A stretch of 26,166 bases of DNA from Clostridia bacterium. Its GTDB lineage: Bacteria; Bacillota; Clostridia; Oscillospirales; CAG-272. The position numbers and the translations under genes were made by a program. Positions 6,417 through 15,196 of the stretch are shown in pieces. A model generated the notes under the pieces. The model was not told the DNA's origin, searched no databases, and worked only from the letters and a program-made list of their open reading frames with translations. The stretch spans positions 1 to 26,166 of the forward strand of contig JAQXKW010000198.1 of NCBI GenBank assembly GCA_029010655.1, in the 5' to 3' direction. The stretch's first letter is position 1. Every line of letters begins with the position of its first letter.

Positions 6417-7829
6417 ATGGCAAGAATGAAAAACACCGACAAAACCATGGACAAAATCGTGGCGCTATGCAAAAACAGAGGCTTCGTTTATCCCGGAAGC
6501 GAAATCTACGGAGGTCTCGCAAACACTTGGGATTACGGCCCTTTGGGCGCAGAGCTGAAATCCAACATAAAAAAGGCTTGGTGGAAGAAGTTTGTTCAGG
6601 AAAACCCCTACAACGTAGGACTTGACTCCGCAATCCTTATGAACCCTCAGACTTGGGTGGCATCAGGTCACTTGGGCGGCTTTTCCGACCCTCTTATGGA
6701 CTGCCGTGAGTGCAAGGAGCGCTTCCGTGCCGACAAGCTGATTGAGGACTGGTGCTCGGAAAACGGCGTTGAGCTTTCAAAACCTATTGACGCTTTTTCA
6801 CAGGCTGAAATGAAGCAGTTTGTGGAGGATAATAATATTCCCTGCCCCTCCTGCGGTAAGCACAATTTTACGGATATACGTCAGTTTAACCTGATGTTCA
6901 AAACCTTCCAGGGCGTTACCGAGGACGCAAAGAATACTGTTTATCTGAGACCCGAAACGGCTCAGGGTATTTTCGTAAACTTTGCAAACGTTCAGCGTAC
7001 TACAAGAAAGAAGGTTCCCTTCGGTATCGGTCAGATAGGCAAATCCTTCCGAAACGAGATCACCCCCGGCAACTTTATTTTCCGTGTGCGTGAGTTTGAG
7101 CAGATGGAGCTTGAGTTCTTCTGCAAGCCCGGCGAGGATTTGGAATGGTTCAGCTACTGGCGTTCCTTCTGCAAAAACTGGCTTTTGTCTCTCGGCATGA
7201 CAGAGGAAAATCTCCGTCTGCGTGACCATGACCCAGAGGAGCTTTGCTTCTATTCAAAGGCTACTACCGACTTTGAGTTTATGTTCCCCTTCGGCTGGGG
7301 CGAGCTTTGGGGCGTTGCGGACCGCACGGATTACGACCTGACTCAGCATCAGAACACCTCCAACAAGGACCTTTCATATTTCGACCCGGAAACCAACGAG
7401 AGGTACATACCCTACGTTATCGAGCCCTCCCTCGGTGTTGAGCGTTCCTTCCTTGCTTTCCTTGTTGACGCATACGACGAGGAGGTTGTGGACGCCGAAA
7501 AGAACGATGTTCGTACAGTTCTTCATCTGCACCCCGCTCTCGCTCCCTTTAAGGCGGCGGTACTTCCCCTGTCGAAAAAGCTGTCCGAGGGTGCTACCGA
7601 AGTGTTTGCGGAGCTTTCCAAATACTTCTGCGTTGACTACGACGAGGCAGGCTCTATCGGCAAGCGTTACCGCCGTGAGGACGAAATCGGAACGCCTTTC
7701 TGCATCACCTACGATTTCGATTCCGTTGAAGACGGCTGTGTAACCGTCCGTGACCGAGACACAATGGAGCAGGTTAGACTTCCTATTGCCCAGCTTCGTT
7801 CCTATCTTGAAGAAAAACTGGTATTCTGA
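6417..7829 (+). CDS. glyS: Glycyl-tRNA synthetase, single-chain dimeric type
   Basis: The enzyme charges tRNA-Gly with glycine using ATP in the cytoplasm. This 470-residue protein is the alpha-2 (eukaryote/archaea-like) form rather than the separate alpha and beta subunits of many bacteria. Visible signs are the opening ALCKNRGFVYPGSEIYGGLA, a likely zinc site (Cys pairs near 96/99 and 143/146), class II motif 2 (FRNEITPGNFIFRVREFEQ, about 210-230) and motif 3 (EPSLGVERSF, about 335-345). The C-terminal domain is the anticodon-binding fold. AAAGGA lies about 10 bases before the ATG. It is followed by the next gene with a one-base gap, so they are probably co-translated. No T-box leader fits in the 67-base spacer. 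Confidence 0.95.
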   Translation: MARMKNTDKTMDKIVALCKNRGFVYPGSEIYGGLANTWDYGPLGAELKSNIKKAWWKKFVQENPYNVGLDSAILMNPQTWVASGHLGGFSDPLMDCRECKERFRADKLIEDWCSENGVELSKPIDAFSQAEMKQFVEDNNIPCPSCGKHNFTDIRQFNLMFKTFQGVTEDAKNTVYLRPETAQGIFVNFANVQRTTRKKVPFGIGQIGKSFRNEITPGNFIFRVREFEQMELEFFCKPGEDLEWFSYWRSFCKNWLLSLGMTEENLRLRDHDPEELCFYSKATTDFEFMFPFGWGELWGVADRTDYDLTQHQNTSNKDLSYFDPETNERYIPYVIEPSLGVERSFLAFLVDAYDEEVVDAEKNDVRTVLHLHPALAPFKAAVLPLSKKLSEGATEVFAELSKYFCVDYDEAGSIGKRYRREDEIGTPFCITYDFDSVEDGCVTVRDRDTMEQVRLPIAQLRSYLEEKLVF

Positions 7830-7830
7830 C

Positions 7831-8709
7831 ATGGAATTTACTATATCCAAGGGAAACGCCGTTGGTAAGGCTTCCTCCCGTGGGGGAGAGCTTGTTTCCT
7901 TTGTTTTTGACGGGGTGGAATACGTCTGGTACGGCAAAGAGGAGCATTGGAGCGGTCAGGCTCCCTGCCTTTTCCCCGTTGTCTGCCGTGCAAAGGACGA
8001 TAAAATCACCGTGGACGGAAAAGACTATCCCATGAAAAAGCACGGCATTGTGCGAAAAGTTGAGTTTTCCCCTCTTGAGGTAACCCCTTCTTCCGTTACC
8101 TTCCGATATACGGAAAACGAGGAGACGCTGAAAAGCTATCCTTACAAATTTTTCCTTGACATAACCCACACAGTAAGCGAAAACGGCTTCACCACCGAAT
8201 ACAAGGTGACCAACACAAACGAGTGCCCCATGTCCTTTTGCATCGGCGGTCACCCGGGCTTTAACTGCCCTTTAAGGGACGGGGAGAAATTCGAGGATTA
8301 CAGCCTTGTATTCGACGATGCCGCAGGTGCGGTTTTCAAAAACTGCGAACAATCGGGCGGATATACGGACGATTCCATGCCGGAGCTTGACTATGTTAAA
8401 AACAATGAATTCAAGCTCTTTTACGGCGCTTTCGACCTTGATGCCGTTATTGCTGAAAATCTTCCCGTAAAAAAGGTGAGCCTTGTAAACAGAACGACGG
8501 GTCACGGCATAAGATTTGAATTTGACTCCTTTGACGCTATCGGTTTCTGGACTCCCGTTAAAATGAATTCCCCGTTTATATGCCTTGAGCCGTGGAACGG
8601 TCTGCCCGGAAATGTTAAGGAAACATCGGTTCTGAAAGACAAGAAGTATGCGAAAACCCTCGCCCCCGGCGAAAGCTTCACTACTTCTTACAAAATGACG
8701 GTAATATGA
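7831..8709 (+). CDS. Aldose 1-epimerase (galactose mutarotase) family protein
   Basis: Mutarotases interconvert the alpha and beta anomers of sugars such as glucose or galactose. The 292-residue protein has the family pattern: KHGIVR (70-75, His71), CIGGHPGFNCPL (137-148, His141 as likely general acid) and CLEPWNG (251-257, Glu253 as likely general base). It resembles the LacX/YeaD-like subgroup. The start is taken at the ATG one base after the glyS stop; an in-frame upstream ATG lies inside glyS. It overlaps rsmA by four bases (ATGA). The substrate is unknown. A link to the ketose operon downstream on the opposite strand is only suggestive. Confidence 0.85.
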   Translation: MEFTISKGNAVGKASSRGGELVSFVFDGVEYVWYGKEEHWSGQAPCLFPVVCRAKDDKITVDGKDYPMKKHGIVRKVEFSPLEVTPSSVTFRYTENEETLKSYPYKFFLDITHTVSENGFTTEYKVTNTNECPMSFCIGGHPGFNCPLRDGEKFEDYSLVFDDAAGAVFKNCEQSGGYTDDSMPELDYVKNNEFKLFYGAFDLDAVIAENLPVKKVSLVNRTTGHGIRFEFDSFDAIGFWTPVKMNSPFICLEPWNGLPGNVKETSVLKDKKYAKTLAPGESFTTSYKMTVI

Positions 8710-9614
8710 ATCTGACTTCCCCGAAAACAGTTAAAGAACTGCTGGAAAAATACTCCCTGAAGCCCCAAAAGGGCTTCGGGCAGAACTTTCTCATAAATCC
8801 CGAAATACCGTACAGAATTGCCATGTCCTCCGCATTTGACAACGACGGGGTGGGCGTTCTTGAAATCGGTCCGGGTGTGGGCGCCATGACACGGGAGCTT
8901 TCCGCCCTTTTTGAAAAAGTGCTTGCGGTGGAAATAGACCGCGGGCTTATTCCCCTGCTTTCGGAAACCCTTGCAGACTGCGACAATGTTACGGTTATCA
9001 ACGAGGATTTTTTGAAGCTGTCTCTGCCGGAGCTTTTACGGGAGCATTTCGGTGAGCGTCCCGTTCGCATTTGTGCAAATCTTCCATATTATATTACGAC
9101 GCCCATTATCATGTCCGTACTGGAGGCGTACCGCCCGTCGGAGAAGCCGCAGGTGCAGTCCGTGACGGTGCTGGTGCAGTCGGAGGTGGCTGACAGGCTT
9201 TGCGCCGAGGCGGGGAGTGACGAATACGGTGCTGTTACCGCCGCCGTCAATCTTTCGGGCAGGGCGGTAAAGCTCTTTACCGTTTCTGCGGGAAATTTCT
9301 ATCCTGCGCCAAAGGTTACCTCCGCAGTTGTGAGGATTGAGCTTTACGAAAACGGCATAAGAGGTGCTTTTCCCGGACTTCCCGAGGACGACAGGGAGCT
9401 TGACAGCTTTATAGAAAAGGTGAAAAAGGTAATTTCCGCCGCATTTCTGCAGCGGAGAAAGACTCTTACAAATGCCCTGTCCTCCCTTTATCCCAAAGAG
9501 AAAACCGCCGCCGCACTTGAAAAAATGGGACGGCGTGCGGATGTTCGGGGGGAAAAGCTCTCCGCCGCAGACTATATTGAACTGACGGGACTGCTTCAAA
9601 ACAATGAAAACTGA
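8706..9614 (+). CDS. rsmA: 16S rRNA (adenine1518-N6/adenine1519-N6)-dimethyltransferase
   Basis: RsmA (KsgA) uses S-adenosylmethionine to dimethylate two adjacent adenines near the 3' end of 16S rRNA and checks late small-subunit assembly. The 302-residue protein shows GQNFL (25-29), the SAM-binding VLEIGPGVGA (51-60), a second acidic strand AVEIDRG (74-80), the catalytic NLPYY (125-129) and YPAPKVTSAVVRIEL further on. Length is normal. The ATG overlaps the previous stop (ATGA), and the 3' end overlaps the next gene by 11 bases, consistent with translational coupling. Confidence 0.95.
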   Translation: MNLTSPKTVKELLEKYSLKPQKGFGQNFLINPEIPYRIAMSSAFDNDGVGVLEIGPGVGAMTRELSALFEKVLAVEIDRGLIPLLSETLADCDNVTVINEDFLKLSLPELLREHFGERPVRICANLPYYITTPIIMSVLEAYRPSEKPQVQSVTVLVQSEVADRLCAEAGSDEYGAVTAAVNLSGRAVKLFTVSAGNFYPAPKVTSAVVRIELYENGIRGAFPGLPEDDRELDSFIEKVKKVISAAFLQRRKTLTNALSSLYPKEKTAAALEKMGRRADVRGEKLSAADYIELTGLLQNNEN

Positions 9615-10041
9615 AAGAGAATTTACAAAGGATACCCAGTTCCACGAAAACCGTGTTGAAGCACGGGAACGGATAAGGGAATTCCAAAAGAAAAAAAGAC
9701 GTGCCGCCGTCGCCGCCGTCTGCACATTTGCGGTGCTTTTTGCCGCATTGGCATATGTTATGCTGTATTTTTATGACCGCAGTATGCCACTTATTGCGGC
9801 GGCTGTTGCCCTTGCGGTAATTCTGCTGTCGGTTGCCGCCTATATTATTGCGGGCGGTGCGCTTTGCGGCGGGACGGGAGTTTTTTTGAAATGGTGCAGA
9901 ATAAGCGCAAGGTGGCGCGACGCCATTGACAGAATGGAAGCCCTTGAGGCAAAGGCTCTTGACAACACCGCCTTTTCGGGCGACGTTTCAAAAGCCGAAG
10001 AAGCGCTTCGGAAAATTTCGGAAGAAATAATAAATATGTAA
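9604..10041 (+). CDS. Small membrane protein of unknown function
   Basis: This 145-residue protein has a charged N-terminus (about 1-32), two strongly hydrophobic segments (about 34-54 and 61-84) that probably form a membrane hairpin, a basic stretch after them, and a C-terminal helical region rich in Ala, Glu and Lys. No known domain was recognised. The start codon lies inside the end of rsmA (11-base overlap), and a strong terminator follows the stop. The ATG is the first plausible start in this frame. Confidence 0.65.
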   Translation: MKTEREFTKDTQFHENRVEARERIREFQKKKRRAAVAAVCTFAVLFAALAYVMLYFYDRSMPLIAAAVALAVILLSVAAYIIAGGALCGGTGVFLKWCRISARWRDAIDRMEALEAKALDNTAFSGDVSKAEEALRKISEEIINM

Positions 10042-10044
10042 AAT

Positions 10045-10080
10045 GACCGGCGAAAACCAATGTTTTCGCCGGTCGTTTTT
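10045..10080 (+). terminator. Intrinsic terminator of the glyS-rsmA operon
   Basis: GACCGGCGAAAAC (10045-10057) and GTTTTCGCCGGTC (10062-10074) form a perfect 13-bp stem with loop CAAT, followed by GTTTTT. It begins four bases after the stop codon at 10041. Confidence 0.9.
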
Positions 10081-10100
10081 CGTATAATACTTTTCTTAAA

Positions 10101-10145
10101 AGTTTTTAGGGGTTTCAGGGGGATTTTTTCAAAAATCCCCCTGAA
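10101..10145. repeat. Hairpin element with AGTTTTT-x-GGGGTT lead and 15-base arms (copy 1)
   Basis: A conserved lead (10101-10114) is followed by inverted arms 10114-10128 and 10131-10145 around the two-base gap TC. A second element of the same plan but with a different stem sequence is at 21709-21753. It lies between convergent genes and may also end transcription of the leftward aldolase operon. Confidence 0.6.
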
Positions 10146-10159
10146 TAATTCTCCGCTGA

Positions 10160-10999
10160 TTACGCCTTCCCGTCGGAGCCGCAGAGCTTGATTTTATGAC
10201 AGCAAAGGTCATAAACCGCCTGTCTGCCGGGACCCATGAATTTTTTCGGGTCGATTATTTTTTCATCCTTCAGCGCATCTCTTACCGCCGCCGTCATTGC
10301 CGCACGAAGCTCTGTTGCGAAGTTGACCTTACAAATTCCAAGCTCTATGGTTTTTCTTATCATTTCATCGGGAATTCCGCTTCCGCCGTGGAGCACCAAG
10401 GGTGCGTCAATTCTGCCGGCGATTGTTGAAAGAAGCTCAAAATCCAGCTTCGGCTCGCCCTTGTAAAAGCCGTGGGCGGTGCCGATTGCCACGGCGAATA
10501 TATCTATACCCGTTCTTTCAAAGAAATCCACCGCCTCGTCGGGGTCGGTATATGCAATATCCGCAGAGCGTCCGTCCTCCTTGCCGCCTACGGTTCCAAG
10601 CTCAGCTTCAACGGTAATGCCCTTTTCGGAGGCTTTTGCCACAACCTTTCTCGTAACCTCTATATTTTCCTCATAGGGGAGCTTTGAGCCGTCTATCATA
10701 ACGGAGGTATAGCCCTCGGTAAGCGCCGCTTCAACGCCCTCATAGCTTTCGCAGTGGTCCAGGTGCAAAGCTACGGGAACGCTTGCACGCTCCGCTTCTG
10801 CCTTTACCATAGCCACCGCCTCATGGAGGGTCAAATATTTTACGGTGGAGGGGGTTGTCTGAATCATAACGGGGGACTTTAAGTCCTCTGCCGCCTTGAT
10901 TATCGCCTGAACCATCTCAAGGTTCTCCGCATTGAACGCAGGTACTGCGTACTTTCCCGCCCTTGCGGCGTTTATCATTTCCTTGCTTGTTGTATACAT
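10160..10999 (-). CDS. Class II ketose-bisphosphate aldolase (GatY/KbaY/FbaA family)
   Basis: This zinc-dependent aldolase splits a ketose 1,6-bisphosphate (fructose or tagatose) into dihydroxyacetone phosphate and glyceraldehyde 3-phosphate. The 279-residue protein keeps the catalytic pair Asp81-His82 (HLDHCES), the zinc ligands His176 (IGTAHGFYK) and His204 (LVLHGGSG), and the phosphate-binding NFATELR. Length and spacing match tagatose-bisphosphate aldolase subunits of the GatY/KbaY type as well as short FbaA proteins. The start is placed at 10999, where GGAG lies 6 bases upstream; the frame extends 33 bases further left without support. It lies 157 bases after the kinase gene in the same direction. 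Substrate choice between fructose, tagatose and other bisphosphates is open. Confidence 0.85.
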   Translation of the reverse strand: MYTTSKEMINAARAGKYAVPAFNAENLEMVQAIIKAAEDLKSPVMIQTTPSTVKYLTLHEAVAMVKAEAERASVPVALHLDHCESYEGVEAALTEGYTSVMIDGSKLPYEENIEVTRKVVAKASEKGITVEAELGTVGGKEDGRSADIAYTDPDEAVDFFERTGIDIFAVAIGTAHGFYKGEPKLDFELLSTIAGRIDAPLVLHGGSGIPDEMIRKTIELGICKVNFATELRAAMTAAVRDALKDEKIIDPKKFMGPGRQAVYDLCCHKIKLCGSDGKA

Positions 11000-11096
11000 T
11001 TTAATCTCCATTCCGCCGCTCTGCGGCGGCACAAATTGTTATGAAATTCTCCTGTGTTTCCGAAGGAAACAAAAATGGGTTGGGTCCCTTATTTAA

Positions 11097-11163
11097 GGAG
11101 TATTTGGGCGTGAAATAACTGCACGTAGGACTTGGGTCAACGTAATTTTCACGCTATTACTCC
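11097..11163. repeat. 67-base imperfect inverted repeat between kinase and aldolase
   Basis: Nested arms pair GGAGTA (11097-11102) with TACTCC (11158-11163) and GCGTGAAA (11108-11115) with TTTCACGC (11147-11154). The kinase stop codon lies inside the right arm. Two more hairpins follow toward the aldolase: TGTTTCC-GAA-GGAAACA (about 11055-11071) and CCGCCG-CTCTG-CGGCGG (about 11014-11030). None has a long T-run. They may be RNA-processing or stability structures, or an attenuator. Confidence 0.55.
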
Positions 11164-12104
11164 AGATTATTTTCCTCTATCATTTTTTCTACGTTCTCAC
11201 GGGAAATCTTTCCCTCCATAGGTCCGAATGCCGCCGTATTGAGAGACGCCGCCGCCGTTGCGAATTTTGCGGCGGAAAGCAGATCCTTTCCCTCAAGCAG
11301 GGCGCAGAGAAATGCGGCGTCAAAGCTGTCGCCTGCTCCCGTTGCGTCAACGGGGGTTACGGCGTACACTCCGAACTCTATTCTCTCGTCCCTTGTATAG
11401 ATAACGCATCCCTTTTTACCGTTTTTAAGGGCGATAATCTCAAGACCCGGCTTTTCTTCAAACAAAGCCTTTACCGCTTCTTCAATATCCTCTTTTCCCG
11501 AAAGCATGCGAAGCTCGCTTTTTCCGGGCATGAACACGCAGGTCATATCGAGAACGCTGTTTATAAGGGACAGAGACTCAGGATCCTTCATAAGCTCGGG
11601 GCGGATATTGGGGTCAAAGGATATTTTTGCGCCCTTTGCCTTTGCCGCCTTTGCCGTTTCCACAATTCTCTTTCCGAAGTCAAGGTTTGCGGAAAGCGAA
11701 CAGCCCATTATGTGGAAGAATTTCAGCCCGTCCAGCTTTTCGGGAGCGGGGGCGGGGGCAAGGACTGCGGGGGTATTCCCTATATGGAAAATAAATTTCC
11801 TGTCCCCGTTTGAGTAGTACATTACAAACGCACAGCCCGTGGAAATCCTGTCGTTTTTAATAACGCAGGAGGTATCGACACCGTCCTTTTCAAGGCGGTC
11901 AAGAAGGCATTTTCCGAAATCGTCGTCGCCCACGCCGCCTACAATTGCGGCTTTATGACCGAGACGTGCCGCCGTATCAATAAAGATTGCCGGAGCGCCG
12001 GAGGGGTACGGGCCTTTGAAGATGCCCGCCGTATCAAGCGGCTGATCAACCTCGCCCCGCATTATCTCCACGATTATCTCGCCCATTGTCATTATTTCGT
12101 TCAT
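11157..12104 (-). CDS. PfkB-family sugar kinase, tagatose-kinase-like
   Basis: The enzyme should phosphorylate a sugar with ATP. The 315-residue protein has the PfkB signatures: an early Gly-rich segment (GGVGDDDFG, 56-64), ISFDPNIRPEL (161-171), and the C-terminal DATGAGDSF (253-261) with Asp259 as catalytic base. The opening pattern GEIIVEIM...GPYPSGAPAIFIDTAARLG resembles the D-tagatose kinase subgroup of PfkB kinases, recalled from the family. The start at 12104 has AAGGGAT upstream; the longer frame to 12218 would overlap the epimerase gene. It lies 20 bases after the epimerase gene. Substrate could be tagatose, fructose or another ketose made by the neighbouring epimerase. Confidence 0.85.
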   Translation of the reverse strand: MNEIMTMGEIIVEIMRGEVDQPLDTAGIFKGPYPSGAPAIFIDTAARLGHKAAIVGGVGDDDFGKCLLDRLEKDGVDTSCVIKNDRISTGCAFVMYYSNGDRKFIFHIGNTPAVLAPAPAPEKLDGLKFFHIMGCSLSANLDFGKRIVETAKAAKAKGAKISFDPNIRPELMKDPESLSLINSVLDMTCVFMPGKSELRMLSGKEDIEEAVKALFEEKPGLEIIALKNGKKGCVIYTRDERIEFGVYAVTPVDATGAGDSFDAAFLCALLEGKDLLSAAKFATAAASLNTAAFGPMEGKISRENVEKMIEENNLE

Positions 12105-12124
12105 GGCTTTATCCCTTCCCGTCT

Positions 12125-12997
12125 TCAGCATGCAAAGCTGCGGTGCAGAAAGCTGACGGCTTCTGCCATCATCTGATCCATTTTTTCCTCGTCTGCGCCG
12201 CTGGAGAGGTCTCTCCACACCTTTATGTCGGAGCCGATTTTTCCGCCGGCTTTCATAAAGGGCTCCATTACCACCATGCCGTCATAGCCGATTTCGTTCA
12301 GAGCCCTGCCGATTTCAGTCCAGGGCAAATGTCCCATGCCGGGGAGCTTTCTGTTGCCCTCTCCCACGTGAACATGGGCAAGCAGGTCTCCTGCACGGCG
12401 GATAGCGTCGGGCAGGTTATCCTCCTCAATATTCATATGGAAGGTGTCAAGCAGGAGCTTTACGGATTTTCTGTCAACGTCACGGCAGAACCGGACGCCC
12501 TCCTCGCAGTCGGTGAGAAGGCAGGTTTCAAAGCGGTTCAGCACCTCAAGGGCGATTGTGATACCCAGCTTATCGGCCTCGTCTCCCACTTTCTTCATGC
12601 CTTCAACGGCTCTCTCCCAAAGCGCCTTTTTATCAAGGTCCACAAAGTCGTAGGGCCAGCTGTTATACAGTGCGCCGATAAGGATTTTTGAGTCGAGCTT
12701 CACCATTTGGTGCATAATATCGCACAAAAATTTAACGCCTGCCTCTCTGACTGTTTCGTCCTTTGAAGAAATGTCCTTGTCCTTGGGAGGTCCCAGATTT
12801 GCGGAAATCTCAAGTCCCAGCTCCTTCGCCGTGTCCCGAAGCTCGGAGAGCTCTGTATCGCTCATATTGAGCAAATCCCCTGCGCCGACCTCCAGAACGT
12901 CAAGTCCCGCTTTTTTTGCCTTGTGACAGAGGGCGCAGTAATCGCCGCCCCACTGTCCGTCTTTTGACCAGTATGAGTATAATGTTCCGAATTTCAT
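12125..12997 (-). CDS. Ketose 3-epimerase (D-psicose/D-tagatose 3-epimerase family)
   Basis: These TIM-barrel enzymes flip carbon 3 of free ketoses, for example D-allulose (psicose) to D-fructose or D-tagatose to D-sorbose, using a divalent metal. The 290-residue product matches the family along its length. The metal-site residues fit Glu151 (EVLNRFE), Asp184 (LLDTFHMNIEED), His210 (HVHVGEG) and Glu245 (MEPF), each one position after the residues of the Agrobacterium enzyme (150, 183, 209, 244), with Arg216 in GEGNR. The end GSDIKVWRDLSSGAD is also typical. AAAGGA precedes the ATG. It lies 37 bases after the DUF4838 gene and 20 bases before the kinase, so these are likely one transcript. The exact substrate cannot be read from sequence. 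Confidence 0.9.
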   Translation of the reverse strand: MKFGTLYSYWSKDGQWGGDYCALCHKAKKAGLDVLEVGAGDLLNMSDTELSELRDTAKELGLEISANLGPPKDKDISSKDETVREAGVKFLCDIMHQMVKLDSKILIGALYNSWPYDFVDLDKKALWERAVEGMKKVGDEADKLGITIALEVLNRFETCLLTDCEEGVRFCRDVDRKSVKLLLDTFHMNIEEDNLPDAIRRAGDLLAHVHVGEGNRKLPGMGHLPWTEIGRALNEIGYDGMVVMEPFMKAGGKIGSDIKVWRDLSSGADEEKMDQMMAEAVSFLHRSFAC

Positions 12998-13034
12998 ATG
13001 TTTTTTCCTTTCAGAAATAGTAATCTTAAATTTA

Positions 13035-15164
13035 TTAATACCTGTCCCCGTCGATGCCGTAAACCGTCATCATGGGGCTTTTATCAAGGGTAAAGGGTGC
13101 GGATATTCCTTTGCTGTCGTGGGTGGTTCTTATGCTGTTTTCGTTAATGTAATCGTACACCCGGCTCCACATTTCCGCATACTCCGCACGGGAGGCTTCG
13201 TCTCCGTTTACGTAGCTTTCCTCGTAGGTTGCGGAAAGTCCCAAAAACTTCATATGTACGGACAGTCGCTCCACATGGCTTTGCTGTTCAGGGGTCACCG
13301 CTTCGCTCATGGCCTTTTCAAAGAGCTCCGTCATGCGGGAGAAATTGTCCTTAAAATACTCTTTTGAATAAATGTCGAAGGGCTGTTCGTAGTCGTTAAG
13401 CACACAGCCTTTAAGACTGCCCGCCTCGCACAGCATCTGCATATACTCATAAATATATATCCAGCCGTAGCCGTAATAGAAGCGCAGATATTCCTTCGTC
13501 CTTCTGTCAAATTCCTCCTGTGACATCCCCGTGTCCCACATCAGGTCGCATATGAGATATGCGTCCAAATCCTCAAAGGAGGAGCCTGTGGTTCCCACCA
13601 CGTAGAAGCCCTCCACGCCGTGAGAGGTAAAGAACTTAAAATCGTTATATATTTTGAAGAAATTGGGCTGTGGGCAAAGGAGATAGTATATATTCGTGGG
13701 ATAATACCATATATACATTCTGGAGCAATGCTCCTGCCACTGATTGAAATACTTCTCCTCAACAGTGTTTGAGCCGAGATCCCCGCTTATCACTCTGCCG
13801 GAGCAGTCTCCGGAGCCTATATCATGGGCGGTACAGCCTCCCCAGCAATACAGCAGAATTACCTCCGGGTTCAGCACGGACACCTGCGGGGGCTTTCTCC
13901 ACGTGCCGTAGCCGTTTGTTATAACGGTAATTCCGGGGTATTCCTCTCTAAGGGCGTTGTCTATTCTGTTGACGAACCGGACAAGTATTCCCGACGCACT
14001 TTTTTCAACATTTGTTACCTTATTGCATGCACGGCAGGTGCAGATTTTCTCATATGCGGAATAGGAGCAGGAAATCTCCGTTATATCGTTGCCGATAACG
14101 CCGCCTGCGGCAATACGGGAGTCAAGGAGCTTGCGCATGTTATTAAGGCAAATATCAAAGGATTCCTCCTTGGACAGGCATCTGGTAATTCCGCGGCTCG
14201 CCGCCTCTATTTCTTCCTCGGTGAGAGTTTCCAGAAACTCCGGATCCTCCGTAGCCTTATAATATTCCACCTCGGGAATAAACACGTCAAAGGAATGGGC
14301 GTTTGCAAACAGACGGCATATGCCGTAGCCGTATTTCTCGTTCTGCATGGACGGGTGAGAGGTACAGCCGGACAGCTTTCTTTTGATGTCCGACGAATAT
14401 ACGTAGCTGTCGGAGAAGGGGTCAATGCAGTTGCAACGGTAATTTACCGTAGGGATCTGGGTGTCAATCGTTCCCTCGGGAATGTCTGAGGCAGAGTCCC
14501 GAAGAAGCTCGCAGTCGTTATAGCCGTAAAACCGGTAGCCGAAATAATCCTCAAGAAGCGCATACACGGCGTACATGGAGCCTCGCTTTGCCGCCGCCTC
14601 GATTATAAGGTTGCCGTTTGTGACCGACAGGGTAAAGCCGTCCGTGCCGTACACGGAGGGGTCTCCCGTGAGAAATATTATTGCGCCGCCGTTATCGGGG
14701 ACAGTCGCTCCCAAGGTATGCTCCACGGAAAGCGCAGCACCGTTTCCCTCTTTTATGTATTTTTGCATTTCCTGCGCCGCAAAGCACATATTGGGGTTAT
14801 CCGGGTCTGAGACGATTATTCTGTATTCGGAAATATCCCTTCCCGCAACGGTGAAGCCCTTCCAGCCGTAGCCCTCGGGAAAGCTTTCGGAAAGATTTAT
14901 TGCCCCTGCAAAGCTCGCTTTAAGATACAGAACGTCCCTTGCCGTGACCGTGCCGTCACGGTCAACGTCTGCGCCGTCGGTAATTTCGGCGGTATCAGTC
15001 ACGCTCTTTTTCATTAAAAATGCGTCTTTTGCGTTTACCGAACAGTTTCCGTCTGCGTCGCCTGTTTTATAAAGGGCGGCTCCGGCAGACGGGGAAAATA
15101 CAATAACGGAAACCGTCATAGCCGCACAAAGCAGTGCGGCAAGAGCCTTTTTCACAGTATTCAT
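13035..15164 (-). CDS. Secreted DUF4838 protein with N-terminal dockerin
   Basis: The 709-residue product has a signal peptide (about 1-29) and then a type I dockerin-like module (about 33-90). Two calcium loops are visible: D36-A-D38-G-N40...D47 and D66-V-D68-R-D70-G...D77. The remainder fits the DUF4838 family, whose first part resembles the non-catalytic N-domain of GH67/GH20-type enzymes (CFAAQEMQKYI; AAKRGSMYAVYALLEDYFGYRFY). The middle has a Cys cluster (CTCRACNKV) as in DUF4838. The C-terminal region (LMWDTGMSQEEFDRRTKEYLRFYYG) fits as well. A carbohydrate-active role is inferred. The start is placed at 15164, where AGAGG is six bases upstream; an upstream TTG in frame overlaps that site. 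It is first in the operon behind a strong promoter. A dockerin implies attachment to a scaffoldin encoded elsewhere. Confidence 0.8.
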   Translation of the reverse strand: MNTVKKALAALLCAAMTVSVIVFSPSAGAALYKTGDADGNCSVNAKDAFLMKKSVTDTAEITDGADVDRDGTVTARDVLYLKASFAGAINLSESFPEGYGWKGFTVAGRDISEYRIIVSDPDNPNMCFAAQEMQKYIKEGNGAALSVEHTLGATVPDNGGAIIFLTGDPSVYGTDGFTLSVTNGNLIIEAAAKRGSMYAVYALLEDYFGYRFYGYNDCELLRDSASDIPEGTIDTQIPTVNYRCNCIDPFSDSYVYSSDIKRKLSGCTSHPSMQNEKYGYGICRLFANAHSFDVFIPEVEYYKATEDPEFLETLTEEEIEAASRGITRCLSKEESFDICLNNMRKLLDSRIAAGGVIGNDITEISCSYSAYEKICTCRACNKVTNVEKSASGILVRFVNRIDNALREEYPGITVITNGYGTWRKPPQVSVLNPEVILLYCWGGCTAHDIGSGDCSGRVISGDLGSNTVEEKYFNQWQEHCSRMYIWYYPTNIYYLLCPQPNFFKIYNDFKFFTSHGVEGFYVVGTTGSSFEDLDAYLICDLMWDTGMSQEEFDRRTKEYLRFYYGYGWIYIYEYMQMLCEAGSLKGCVLNDYEQPFDIYSKEYFKDNFSRMTELFEKAMSEAVTPEQQSHVERLSVHMKFLGLSATYEESYVNGDEASRAEYAEMWSRVYDYINENSIRTTHDSKGISAPFTLDKSPMMTVYGIDGDRY

Positions 15165-15196
15165 AAAAAACCTCTGCAAAATTTGTAGCTACACTA

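Noticed and set aside
12086..12691. Rightward open frame opposite the ketose epimerase
   Set aside because: The opposite strand carries a clear epimerase with all metal ligands; this is its antisense shadow.
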